In this document: positions 22,058 through 33,305 of the stretch, piece after piece
Layout: every line of letters starts with the position of its first letter
Position numbering within the stretch: the stretch's first letter is position 1
Origin: Colocasia esculenta
Lineage: Eukaryota > Streptophyta > Magnoliopsida > Alismatales > Araceae
DNA: 64,000 nt
Assembly (NCBI GenBank): GCA_014218235.1
Contig: CM024756.1
Location: forward strand, 77,870,152 to 77,934,151
Direction of reading: 5' to 3'
The notes under the pieces: generated by a model
Seen by the model: the letters and a program-made list of their open reading frames with translations, nothing else
Database searches by the model: none
What the model was told of the DNA's origin: nothing
Translations under genes and position numbers: made by a program

Positions 22058-22785
22058 TCATCTAACATCTTCCAACATCTTCCTGAAGCATCTTCCAACA
22101 TCTTCCAGTCTAGCCGCATCATTTGCCTTTTCCTGCTCAATGCATCCGCCACTACATTAGCTTTCCCTGGGTGGTAAGAAAACTCAAAATCATAATCCTT
22201 TAGGAATTCAATCCACCTCCACTGCCTCAGATTCAACTCCTTTTGGGAGAATAGATATTTGAGACACTTATGGTCCGAGAAAAGTTCAAATCTGACTCCA
22301 TACAGATAGTGCCTCCAGATCTTCAAAGCAAAGACCACCGCTGCCAGTTCTAAGTCATGAGTTGGGTAATTGCGCTCATGCTCCTTGAGTTGCCTAGATG
22401 CATATTCCACAACTCTACCTCCCTACATAAGAACACAACCAAGCCCAATCTTCGAAGCATCCGTGTAGATAAAGAAAGAATCCACACCATTGGGCAAAAC
22501 AAGCACTGCCACTGAGGGCAACCGAGTCTTCAATTCCTGGAAACTCCTTTCACAAGCCTCTGACCATTCAAACTTAACTACCTTTCTTGTCAGCCTTGTC
22601 AAGGTAGCCGCAATAGAAGAGAAACCCTGAATAAATCTTCTATAATAGCCAGCCAAGCCAAGGAAACTTCTAATGTCCGCAGATGATCTCGGTGTCCCCC
22701 AATCATGGACAACCTCTACCATAGCTGGATCCATAGATACACCTTCTCCATAAATAACATGCCCCAAGAAATGGACCTCCTTCAT
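22048..22785 (-). pseudogene. pol: E3 RT C-terminus and RNase H
   Basis: Two frames in line, separated by a TAG near 22423. The upstream part has MKEVHFLGHVI, IRSFLGLAGYYRRFI and YTDASKIGLGCVLM (RNase H catalytic Asp); the downstream part has EYASRQLKEHERNYPTHDLE, FSDHKCLKYLF and KANVVADALSRK. RNase H removes the RNA template during cDNA synthesis. Confidence 0.85.
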
Positions 22786-23244
22786 CTAGAAGTTGCACTT
22801 ACTGAATTTAGCATACAACTTGTGCTCCCTCAATATTTCCAGCACAATCCTCAAATGTTCTCTATGAGTCTCCTCATCAGGTGAGTAGATCAGCACATCA
22901 TCAATGAAGACCACTATAAAAGAATCCAGATACTGCTGAAATACCCTATTCATCAAATCCATAAAAATTGTTGGAGCATTTGTCAAAGCAAACGGCAAGA
23001 CTAAGAACTCATAATGGCCATATCTCATTCTAAAATCCATCTTAACAGAATCCTCTGGCTTGATTCGAAATTGATGATAGCCAGAACGAAGATCGACCTT
23101 AGAAAACACAGAAGCTCCACGCAACTGATCAAACAAATTATCAATACGAGGTAAAGGATACTTGTTCTTGACAGTCACCTGGTTGAGCTTGCGGTAGTCG
23201 ATACACAGCCTCATCGACCCGTCCTTCTTCTTCACAAAAAGCAC
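22786..23244 (-). pseudogene. pol: E3 reverse transcriptase core
   Basis: MLFVKKKDGSMRLCIDYRKL, then PLPRIDNLFDQL, FSKVDLRSGYHQFRI, YGHYEFLVLPFALTNAP and the catalytic FIDDVLIYS: all expected RT motifs. The frame ends at a TAG after FSKCNF, where Trp is expected, as in E2. A stop upstream of 23244 separates it from the N-terminal RT segment. Confidence 0.87.
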
Positions 23245-24015
23245 AGGTGCTCCCTAAGGTGATACACTCGGCTGGATAAAACCCTTATCAAGCAATTCCT
23301 ATAGTTGCTTCCGCAATTCTGCCAATTCCGCTGGTGTCATACGATAAGGAGCAATAGAAATAGGTGTTGTGCCAGGTGCCAACTCAATGCCAAACTCGAT
23401 CTCCCTTGCGGGGGCAAACTAGACAATTCCTTGGGAAAGACATCGCTGAAATCTCGGACTATATCAATATCTTCCACAGACAAGACCTTCTTCGAATCTT
23501 CGGATACAACCACACTAGCAAGAAAGCCACTACAACCCTTGCTCAACATCCGGGATGCCTTCAGAGCATAAATCATGAACTTACCCGACATGTTCTTGGG
23601 TAAAGGATGAACAAACTCCTCCTTACCAGGGATCCGGAAAATATAATCTTCCTCCTGCAATCCATCAGGGCATAATGCTCTTCAAGCCAATCTAAGACCA
23701 AGATAGCATCATAATCTTTCATCTTCAACAGATAGAAACTACCAGGCAAAACTCGCTCCTCAATATTCACATGAAGAGAAGAAAAATACTACCCAGTCAA
23801 CATAGTCCTGGCTGGAGTATGAACAGACAAGGGAACCTCCAACACTCCGGAACCACACCATTCTCCTTCATAAAAACCTTCACAAAATCCTCGGAAATAA
23901 AGCTATGCATAGCACCAGTATCAAATAGAACACATGCATGCATTCCCATAATCAAAACCGTACCTTCTGTGAAGTGCTCTGCCAATTCTTCCTCATCTCT
24001 CGCCAAAGCGAACAC
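23245..24015 (-). pseudogene. pol: E3 protease and protease-RT linker
   Basis: The frame at 24015-23797 holds the retropepsin active site with an intact catalytic triplet (VLFDTGAMHSFIS). 23770-23573 continues with LLKMKDYDAILVLDWLEEHY, and 23660-23337 covers the linker (GCSGFLASVVV, VEDIDIVRDFSDVFPKELS) up to the RT start. At least three frame breaks lie between them. Confidence 0.8.
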
Positions 24016-25295
24016 TCGAGCCTAAGCCATCGATCTCCTTGCTGCTCTCGGTGCCGGTCTAGCTGCTGCTGGTGCTGCTATCACTGCAGTCTGCTGTGCC
24101 ATCTTCGGACAGTCTCGGATCTTGTGGTTCTTATCACCACACCTCAAACATCTCCCAGAAGTAACCCAACAGACCTCTCCTCCATGACGCTTCCTACATT
24201 GAGTACACAAGGGCTTTTCTGCAACTTTGTCTCTGCCTGGTGTTGGTGCTGCCACTCTCGCTGGTACCACTACTCTCTGCTGAAAAGTTGGGGCCTTCTT
24301 CTTTCTATCCTGATGCTGGAATGCTGATCCCAACATCTTCAAAGAAGCCCTCTTCTACTCCAAATACACCTCCATTTCTGCCTCCTGCATGCATGCCGCT
24401 GATAAAGCCTCCTCCATGGATCGATGCCTAAAAGCTACCAGCCTAGTCCTCAGGGACGGCTTCAACCCCATAATGAATTGCTTTACTTTCCTCTGCTCAT
24501 CTGCCACAATGTGGGGCGCATACTTGGACAGCTCTGCAAATCTAGCCTCGTACTCAAGAACACTCATTGACCCCTGGGTCAATGTCAGAAACTCCTACTC
24601 CATGTGATCCTGCACATGCCCCAGAATATACTTCGCCCTAAACAGACGGACGAACTCAGCCCAAGCAAGCTCCATAACTCCATCTCCAAACTGTGTGTGT
24701 AGCACTGTTGACCACCGCACATCGGCACACTCCTGCAAAAGAAGGTAAATACATCTAAGGATGCACCACAAACAACACACATAAACCTTCTAAAGCCATT
24801 CTTTACCTGCAGCATATAAGTAGCTAAAGTCACCCTCTCCTCTTCCGCGCATCGGATAGCATGAAAGATCTTCTCCGTCTCCTGAATCCAACTCTCCGCC
24901 AAGATGGGATAACTCTCCCCCTTAAAGAAAGGTGTGGTCATCCTCTTGAACCTCTCCATCATTGACACACCCTCCAGAGCCTGCCTCATGAGCAGGTGCC
25001 TGCGCCTACATCCAAGTCAAGCTCTTAGATGAATTCTAGCATCTAACACCTTGAATTACACTTCTCATTTACTAACCTGAACCAGCACTTGCACCTGCAA
25101 GGCTGCTGTCATTTAAGCCTGAGTCTGCATCGCATGCACCATTCCTTGCATCAATGCTCCATAATCCACAGGTGGTGGTGGGGGTGGCAAAGGTACACCA
25201 GTCTGGTCCTGCGCCTACTGAGCTGGAGCCTGCGAACCTCCCGCCGACTCATCGCCTCAAGTCGGACCTGCTCCTCTACTTCCACGGGTAGCCAT
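24016..25295 (-). pseudogene. gag: E3 gag with probable intron
   Basis: Start MATRGSRGAG at 25295. The capsid segment reads MMERFKRMTTPFFKGESYPI and IFHAIRCAEEERVTLATYML, then, after a 74-nt interruption, FVRLFRAKYILGHVQDHME, YEARFAELSKYAPHI and FIMGLKPSLRTRLVAF. Zinc-knuckle motifs follow (CTQCRKRHGGEVC and CLRCGDKNHKIRDCP at 24342-24022). Stops near 25255-25260 and 25115 and an unreadable stretch at 25080-25000 damage the N-terminus. Confidence 0.8.
24733..24806 (-). other. Probable spliceosomal intron in E3 gag
   Basis: On the minus strand the capsid frame meets CTGCAG|GTAAAG, 74 nt of T-rich sequence, then CTTCTTTTGCAG|GAG. GT and AG ends, a pyrimidine-rich 3' end and AG|G junctions fit a plant intron. 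Removing it rejoins the capsid motif in frame (YMLQ, then ECADVRW). The interruption puts stops in the unspliced frame. It could instead be a small insertion flanked by a CTGCAG/TTGCAG duplication. Confidence 0.6.
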
Positions 25296-25424
25296 AGTCT
25301 GCAAAACAAGCATCTATTATAATAACCTATTATTCTACATAAACCTTGTACTAATTCTTTATGTAGACTTAAGAATATGAACACAATGTTGATATTCCAT
25401 TTATGTACATGCTCAACCTGGAAC

Positions 25425-25436
25425 GCTCTGATACCA
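25425..25436 (-). other. E3 primer binding site
   Basis: Minus strand TGGTATCAGAGC five bases from the LTR end. Confidence 0.9.
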
Positions 25437-25441
25437 ATCTC

Positions 25442-28284
25442 TATAACGTCCCTCTTAGACCCAGTATAATTATTCTAATTCACATTGGATCTAATAGAGG
25501 TATTACAGTGGAACATATCAAACAATAGACGGTATAGAATGAGATATACATAAATGACAATTTAATTCCAATAATATACAACGGAATATGGAACCAAATT
25601 CTTTGTAATCAACATCATATTCAAATGTTAAGTCTAAAGCGTAAGAGAAAGATAACAATAGTCCAAATTATTACAATCCATAATTTCAAATGCATAAATC
25701 AAAGATACATAATTCCCTCACATACATAATCACTCTAGTACTCTCAAGCAAATCACTAAACTTCCACGTCCTCACACTCCTGGGTGTCCTCTGTCTCTCC
25801 TGAAATGTTAAGCAAGTATGAGTCTACAAGACCCAGCAAGTCACATGAAAGATAGTTCAAGATATTATGTATATAATAGGTTTAAAACATGGTAACATAT
25901 TTCTTTCACATTTTTGATATCATATAGGTCTTCCTACTAACATGATTCTAATTCCTTTAGCAATTAATCTTTACATAGCATGATTATTTATCATGAAAAC
26001 AAAACATTTCATGTAATGCATATAGCTTACATCTCATAAAATATGCAATTGATCTAAACATGTTCCTATGCATAGCATGCAATCAAATTTTCCATGGTAT
26101 ATGCTTACTGACATGCAACATGTAAATAATTTCAAGAACTTTTAACTCATATCATGTAACATGCAATTTAGTCACTGTGTAGCAAGTAGTCATGTAGCGT
26201 GTGAAACAAACGACATGTAATTCATGTGGCATGTAACATGTAGACATTTATCATGTAGTCATGTAGTCAATTATCATGTAGTTGCCAAGACATAGCCCAC
26301 ACTATTAATAGAGATCATATAGTCATATAGTCATTCATTTATCACCTAGGAAAAGCAGTGGTGAAGTCATGCTCATTGTGTAATACTGGGGAAAGCCCTT
26401 CCTATCTTAACTAGTAGAACACTCTACCTCTAGGATTTCAATCTGTTGCCCACAGATTCAGTAGGTCATTTCATATAGTTGAACCATTACCATAGGGGCA
26501 TTCCATGGTGTAGTTCCCTGTAGGAAATCTCTATAATAGCAATATCTTATTGGCTAATTCATTTCAGATGCATTAATGTATATAATCATGCAATCTACCT
26601 TTTAATACAGTCTATCATGCTCTCATACGTTCATGTGTAATTTATCAAAATGACATTGCAATATCACATAGCATGCCTTCCTCAGTTCTAAAATTACACT
26701 TAACTGTAAAACAGAAACCTATCATGGTAATAATTTTATCGCATCCAATCATGCATACATTCTCATGTTTATTTAAATTCCATATGCATTTTACTATTAA
26801 AAATTCATAACAGTATGTACAGTAATCTAAAAATCTCAAAATTTTGACAGTAAATCTGTTACAGGTCATACCACGTACATGCAAAATTTCATAATTTTTT
26901 GAGCTCTTTAAATATTTATCATGAATATATTCATAAATTCAAACTATTTAACATGATAAAATAGTGATAAAACCATGCAAAATTTGTATACTAGAATCAC
27001 ACACAGTAGATTTACAGTTCCAACCATCAGTAGTACAGTCCCTAACTTCATAATATAATAGGAATCATGTTTGCATCTTTTCGTAATTTTAATGCTAATT
27101 CAATTAAAGTTCTAGGGAAACAACTAAGTATACATATACATATAGGTTATTCATCATTGTAATGTCCTGTTCATAGTATAACAGTATTAAACACCCAAAC
27201 ATCACCTGGCCGAAACCTCATACAATCATGATTCACAGTTTGGCAATTATAATCAAATTTCTGAAATTTACAGTGCTGATAAACTTAACGGCCACATATG
27301 TGGCATTTACATCAAGTCAACGTCCACATATCTTGTTGTTAAGAATCAATAGACGGCGGCACATAGCGTCGTTAACATATAGTATTTGCATGAAATAAAC
27401 GGCGGTCGATGCTGTCGTTTATAAAAACTAAACGGCAAACGGTTTGGACGTCAAGTTCATACGTCAAGAAAACACAGAAACTTGTACATAAAATGACATG
27501 ACTTCTACCCTTTCCTGCACATTATTTTCTTGGTTTAAAAATCTATAAAAAATGATAAATCTAAAGACTAATCTATCCTACACCTATCCCCCATGTCAAT
27601 TGCCTCTATCCCTCCTTCTGGAGTGACGAAAAGAGATCCGAAGAAGCTCGCCTTGGCAGTAAGTCAGTCCCCTTCTCTAGCTTCAAACGCTCCAATTCTG
27701 CTTCTAGCGCAGCTCCCCTGCTTGGAGAAGCTCCTGCCCTTGATGCTGAATGGTCCTCCTTGGTCTAAGAAGCTTCAAATTGCACAGACGAGTTCTGCAC
27801 TCCTTTCTCTCGGCCTTCCTTTCTCTCTTCCCAAACCAGTACGAAAATCTTCTCCAAAGGCCGAAACTGGGTCTTAAAAGGATTCCCACGCCTTGCCCAG
27901 ACCTAATCCTAGCCCTAGGATCAAAAACGCACCAGATCTACCGATGAAATGCTTGGAAACGGCCGATTTATTCTCCCCCAGAATGGTAACATCAAAAACA
28001 GGTAAGTCAGGTTAACGTCAACCTCAGTAGCCGTCAGCCACGATGTAAACGTCCATCGATCATGTCATCTACATACTTGCCTGAAAAATCCAACATTTTA
28101 GAAAATAATAAACGACACAAGAAACTGTCGTTAACAAGAAATAAATGGCAAACAATCTTGCCGCTAACAGTTGTCAACGCCAGCAGATGTTGACGCCAAG
28201 TTCAACACAGAACAACTTACAACTACATGCATAAATATACATACAACTGCAATATAAATTTCAATAAAATTCTAGGGCACTACA
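25442..28284 (-). repeat. E3 5' LTR (about 2.84 kb)
   Basis: Outer end TGTAGTGCCC at 28284. The inner end reads TATAACGTCCC on plus at 25442, one base off the expected TGTAAC. The first 600 bp in plus order are AT-rich with many CATGTA/ATGTAG repeats (26100-26290). AACGGC and GTCGTT motifs cluster at 27287-27445 and AACGAC/CGTC motifs at 28020-28200. The short frames at 26645-26884 and 27593-27947 are LTR sequence, the latter also present in the other LTR copy. Confidence 0.86.
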
Positions 28285-28954
28285 TATTTATATTAAAATA
28301 GCAAGTTAAAGATGTGTATATGTAATTCAAAAGAATATGAAAATGGTTAGACACCATGCTAGGATTGCTAGTTACCTTGTGCTAATTTACATGCTTTATT
28401 TGTTCAAGAATATGATTGATATGAGCATGTGTATGTTGTTCATGTGTATTTACTGAATTAACATGACTCATGTGCCATGTGTTCCCTTATTGTTTAATAG
28501 TTTAGTATGTGTGTGATGTGTGTAAGGATGTTCCTTTAGATTGCTTGCTGTGTCTTTTTAGAAGACTCATACTTGCTTTAACATACATGTGAGACAAGAG
28601 TCCCCGTACTTGAGGAGGACATAGTGAGGAGCGACTCCGAGCGTGAGGAGTAGCTACCTGTGGAAGATTACTTCATATTTACTTTCTTTTCATAGTATGT
28701 AAACAATGTTATGGACAATGTATTTCATTTTGACATCTAATAATGTGTACATTTGTTATTTACTTTTGCTATATAGACTATGGAATCATGTGAATGATGT
28801 TATAAAAGTTACATTTTATTTCCGCTGTACTTTCCTTGTTATTCATGTACGTTTCAACCTATTGTATAGTGTTGGGTAAATGTCCCACTGTGATGGCAAC
28901 CTTTGTACCGATGTGGATTGGTATAATCATACCGGTATAAAGAGGGTCATTACA
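28285..28954 (+). repeat. Tail of an LTR (E8-like family) holding E3
   Basis: The last 100 bp (GGGTAAATGTCCCACTGTG to GAGGGTCATTACA at 28954) are the reverse complement of the start of the E8 LTR at 55792-55880. E3 therefore inserted into an LTR of the E8 family in plus orientation; the remainder is left of the window. No gene. Confidence 0.7.
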
Positions 28955-30140
28955 CACCTCGTCATGTAATCATGACAAGGGACACCTCATAGGGACACCT
29001 CGTCATGCCATGATGACGAGAGGGACACCTCACAATGTTATCATGGCCAATGATGATGAGGTGTCCTTCTTCTAGAAGGGGTGAGGTGGCATGATCCTGG
29101 TATGCTCCCTCAATGGATCCTTATCAAGGCTTATTAGGTCTTACCCAATAGGTCCATAATGGTCTAAATAAGGCTTATTGGATAACTTTTATCCAATCCT
29201 CTATTCATCGTGTTATCCACTTTATGTGTGTGACCCTCTAGGCCCAATATCGAGCTAGCCGTGAGTTGCACTCGTCAGAACTCCTTCTGACTTAGTGAAT
29301 TATTATCTCCATAATAATTTGCTCAACTCATCGATTATGAACATCCTAGGCAACTATGCCACAATCCCAAGACGATACGAGTGATCAAATCCATTAGACC
29401 TGTCTGCCCTCAGTTACCGTGTACCTGTAGTCCCTCATCCATCTATTATCCCAGAGACCATGTATTAGGCATGGTGTTGTCAGGCCTATACGGAATCTGT
29501 TAAAGTCCAACTATTATCGGATTCTCCCGGAGAACTCCTTCTCTCTAAATCCAATTGACCCTGGCCAGGGATTTGCCTGAGTAAGACAATATGGGATATT
29601 CCTCTCATGATACTGAGAGTGGATGATCCTCTATTGACACACAGTTGTCATCATAAGGTTGGCTATCATTCCTAATGACTTGCTATACTAGACCTGGAAC
29701 ATGTAGACCTATTTATCAAGTATCAAAGAATGGAGTACTCAAACAAGACATCTTTGGTGTCTCAAGTCTAAGGACCAGTTACACAACTGAGACTACGGAA
29801 TCTCTATCTGACAATCAAGTATCATTAACCATACAACATTCCAAGAATAGATCATTCAGTGAACTCATTCTCCAATAAACACCTGCACCATATCGCTAGT
29901 GTCTCCACACAAGCAGCTATGAGACCAACTGTTTCCATCACATGGACAGGTATATGGCACACTAGTCTTTACAGTCATCTCAATGTCCTTCTTGAGTAAC
30001 CTATGACTAGGAATATTTAGGATCTGTGTTTAAAGAGGATTGACCTCATTATCATGATCTCATCATGATCCAATTCCGATTGCACAGACCCATGGACATC
30101 ACAATATACGTACACATGGAATATACAGTGAGAAAATTAT
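28955..30140. repeat. Unclassified old repeat, probably LTR-derived
   Basis: No protein signature in any frame. It starts with a cluster of short inverted repeats (CTCGTCATG/CATGATGACGAG and four GGACACCTC copies, 28955-29075). Later text such as TCTCCCGGAGAACTCC (29522-29537) looks like plant copia LTR sequence, from general recall only. It ends at the E5 LTR start. The 67-residue frame at 29675-29878 is not supported as a gene. Confidence 0.4.
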
Positions 30141-31787
30141 TGTGTCCCTCATTTTGATGATGTCATAAATCAAGTAAAATGTCATAATGTCTAACACAAG
30201 TTATTTGTATCACAGGAACATTTATAAAGATAGAGTCAACTCATTTGCATCAACGGAAAAGTTATTAATGTTCAGTGATGTGTCATAAGGTCGACTCTAT
30301 ATAGAGGTTAGGTCGACACTCAAAGATTTCTTCATTGCATAGTCTTCCAGCGTTTCATATGAGGTCGACACTACTCGAAGAACAGGTTGACTCTAGTTGT
30401 TTTTCTGACCAGCACTGAAGGGGAGAAATCAGATAAGGTTGACACCAGATGTGGATCAGGTCGACACTAGTCAATTTCCCAGAGTGCCTTATGAAGAGAA
30501 GTGTTGGATGAGGTCGACTCCATTTGCAGATGAGGTCGACTATACTAGTCTATTAGGTCGACTCTAAAGGATGGCCAGGTCAACTCTATTAGCAGATAAG
30601 ATCGACGCTACGATGCTGTAAGGTCGACACTACATCACAGTCTGTCAGTCAGAATCTTAGTCATTTGGATGAGGTCGACTCTGGAAGGCATAGAGTCTAC
30701 TCTACTGATGATTTTACACTGATCCAAGTTTAGTCTCATGGTTATGCGTCGACTCTTCAATCTGGTTGCGTCGACTCCATGACACTTATCATTCAAAGAT
30801 GCAAAGAATCTGCAGCACATATGTGATGGGCACGTGATCCTAGGTCCAACGATTGAGACTTCAGGTACACGTCACATGGTTCTGGAAGGTACCACCTTTT
30901 GGAGGCAGAAGAATCTCCCAAACTTTTTGGGATTCTGTTGAGGGGCCCTCTGAGAAGATTCTGAGTATCAGATCAATAGTGGCGAGTCGTCCTCTACAGT
31001 TGGTTATCGCGCACAGAGGAAAAAGGGCAGTAATCTAAGAGTGCAAAAAGGGAAGAGAGCAAGAGTGTGAGTTCAAGGAGAGCAGCCAACTTCGGAACAA
31101 TCATCTGAACAAGAGGAGAGGTCACTGGATCGTGCCTTCTTCCAATATGAAGACCTGCAGCTGATCAACTACAGCAGAGGACCAGAATTCATCTCAGATT
31201 CAGAGACAATTGATCCGTGTGCTGCAACTAGAAGATGAATTCGATGAACTCAAGCTTGAAGAAGTTGCAATTGGAGCTCTAGGAGTTTCCTGACCAGATC
31301 TAACTCCGGAGCATAACGTTTGATGCTTTCTAAAATTCTTCTAACTGTTGTTTACTTTGTTTTTCTAAATTTCTTCAAGTCATCACTCTGATTGGTTGTC
31401 TACTTCGATTGGAGTAGACAAAGTTGATCCTACACTTGCTATGTTTGGATCGTGAGATTTGGGTCAAATCTTGAAGCTGTGAATCAGCGGATTGTTAAAG
31501 TTGTGTGTTAGCAGTTGTGAAGAAGCTATGAATCAGCGGCAGTGTGAGAGTCTCACACATTTGATTTCATAGTGAAGCCTCACTGATTTAGTGAGGGGTG
31601 GATTTAGGTCTCCACACTGGAGCCGAACCACCTTAAAAATATTGCTCTCACTTGTGTGGTTTGATTGTTCTTTGCATAGATTGTCTTCATCCAATCAGAT
31701 CCTAGTTTCGAGATTTTAATTCTCGATTGGCTTTTAAATTGGTCGATATCTATTCACCCCCCCTAGATATTCATTCTACACTCAACA
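30141..31787 (+). repeat. E5 5' LTR (about 1.65 kb)
   Basis: Starts TGTGTCCCTC with the lineage-typical ATTTTGATGATG and ends CTCAACA before the PBS. It has a long GTCGAC array (30290-30775), a leader with a TTTAGTGAGGGGTGGA segment (31581-31596) similar to E1, and the C-run near 31757-31763. No clear TATA box was found between array and leader. The LTR start is inferred from similarity; no target duplication could be checked. Confidence 0.78.
30290..30775. promoter_or_regulatory. GTCGAC dyad array in E5 LTR
   Basis: Eight pairs start at 30290/30312, 30364/30386, 30438/30460, 30513/30535, 30557/30579, 30601/30623, 30674/30695 and 30748/30770. Intra-pair spacing is 22 bp in seven pairs and 21 in one. 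Pair period is 74, 74, 75, 44, 44, 73, 74; 44 is twice 22, so the phase is kept when the long spacer is missing. Eleven of the sixteen sites are exact GTCGAC; the others differ by one base, mostly C-to-T or G-to-A. The wider motif is GGTCGACTC/GGTCGACAC. Confidence 0.87.
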
Positions 31788-31789
31788 CG

Positions 31790-31801
31790 TAGTATCAGAG
31801 C
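31790..31801 (+). other. E5 primer binding site (one mismatch)
   Basis: TAGTATCAGAGC, two bases after the LTR; TGG has become TAG. Confidence 0.8.
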
Positions 31802-31850
31802 TAGGCTCTTCATTTCATTTGGTTTTACAGCCAGGAGAGATCTATGTAAT

Positions 31851-33305
31851 ATGGAGTCTAGAGGTTATATTGCTGAAGGTCATTTTGTGAATAGACCCCC
31901 TTACTTTGATGGTACTAACTATGCATACTAGAAAACTCGTATGCAAGTATTTTTGCGAGCACTAGACCATCATATATGGAGGGTGGTAAGAATGGACCTT
32001 ACGAGCTATCTGAGGATGAAGAGATCTGGACTTAAGAGGAGATTAAGAAGTCAAATGCTAATTGGAGTACGATGAACATCATGCAGTGCTCACTCCATCC
32101 AACAAAGTTCTTAAGAGTATCATCATGATCAAGTGCTAATGAAATCTGGAATTGCCTCATGGTGATTTATGAAGGTACATCAGAGGTAAAAAAATAAAAG
32201 CAAACATGCTAGTATCAGAATATGAAGCTTTGAAAATGAAGCATGTTGAAACAATATCTAAAATGTATGGAAGATTAACTTTGTTAACAAATGTATTAAA
32301 GAATCTAGGGAAGAATTACACATAAAAAGAACTTGTTAGGAAAATCCTTAGATCTTTAACTCCTATTTGGCACACCAAAGCAACAATGATTGAAGAATCT
32401 AGAAATTTGTCCACAACTACTGTTGTTGAATTAATTTGTTCACTAATGACCTATGAATTGGGATTGAAAAGAAGTGAAGAAGATATCAAGAAGAAGAAGC
32501 CACTTGCTCTCAAGGCAAGTCCTACTACTAAGGAGGCTACAGAAGAAAGTGAGTCATCTACTTCTGAAGATGATTCAGGTGAGTTTGCTCTAATTACTAG
32601 AAAATTCAGAAAATTTATGAAGAAAGAAGGTAAGGGCTTTCTAAAAAAGAAATCACAGTCAAATAATTTGTCAAAGCCTAAACAGAATTTGAATAAGAAA
32701 TCTGACAAAATAGTTTGCTATAATTGCATGAAACCAGGACATGTGAAATCCGAATGTCCTGAATCTCTGAAGAAAGCTCAACCAAGATGGTTGAAGAACA
32801 AACAAAAAGCTATATGGTTGGGATATGGAGTGAAGAAGAAGATGATGAAGATGAAGAAAGCTCTGAAGCCGAGGAAACACAATAAAAAATTTGTCTCATG
32901 GCCAGAGAAGAAGAAGGAGAGAAGAAGAGGTAAACTCTCCTTTGAAAGATTTTTCCCTAAATGATTGGGAACATGTATACTTTGAATTGTTAGACTAATA
33001 CGATCGGATTAAAAAGAAAAAGAAAATGCTAAAATGAAAAATAAACCATTTTGCTCATGATAATTCAGTGGAAGAGAAAGAAAAAGAACTGATCCAGGAA
33101 ATCAATGTTCTAAAGAAACTGTTAGTGAATTAAAAATCAGAAATACTGAAAATGTCAATGAGATAGCTCTTGCTGCTGAAAAGAATGTTGCTCTAAACAG
33201 TGTGAACACCGAAATGAGAAAAGAACTTGAAATTATTCAAAGAGAGGTGAGTAGAATATAGGAAGCACTAGAAAAATTTGTGAGTGGGAAGAATAATCTT
33301 GAAGC
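31851..33305 (+). pseudogene. gag: E5 gag
   Basis: ATG 31851 begins MESRGYIAEGHFVNRPPYFD and meets TAG at codon 27 (31929), where other copies have Trp (YWK). Frameshifts follow. From 32386 a 192-residue frame gives LICSLMTYELGLKRSEED, a Ser/Glu block, RKFRKFMKKEGKGF and an intact zinc knuckle CYNCMKPGHVKSEC (about 32714-32756). The acidic SDEE-type segment and coiled coil continue in another frame to 33305, where E6 is inserted. Confidence 0.82.

Larger units (their letters stand above)
13432..28284 (-). mobile_element. E3: Ty3/gypsy chromovirus, second family (interrupted)
   Basis: Minus strand: 5' LTR 28284-25442, PBS 25436-25425, gag-pol 25295-20568, 3' LTR from 20567 down, interrupted by E4 (14771-19943) and cut by E2 at 13431/13432. 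The remainder of the 3' LTR is left of the window. Gene order and the chromodomain-type C-terminus mark a chromovirus, but the LTRs and proteins differ clearly from E2/E6. It carries a probable gag intron and several TAG/TAA interruptions. The element sits in the tail of another LTR (28285-28954). Confidence 0.88.
30141..33305 (+). mobile_element. E5: Ty1/copia (Sirevirus-like), left part
   Basis: LTR, PBS and gag of a copia element whose internal region is split by E6 at 33305/33306. GAAGC at 33301-33305 recurs at 53105-53109, where the coding sequence resumes. The protein context joins across the gap: KFVSGKNNLEA on the left leads into GIKVNFNKEGLGF on the right, parallel to DNLDAILGSTKGFFRKEG in E7. 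Confidence 0.88.
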
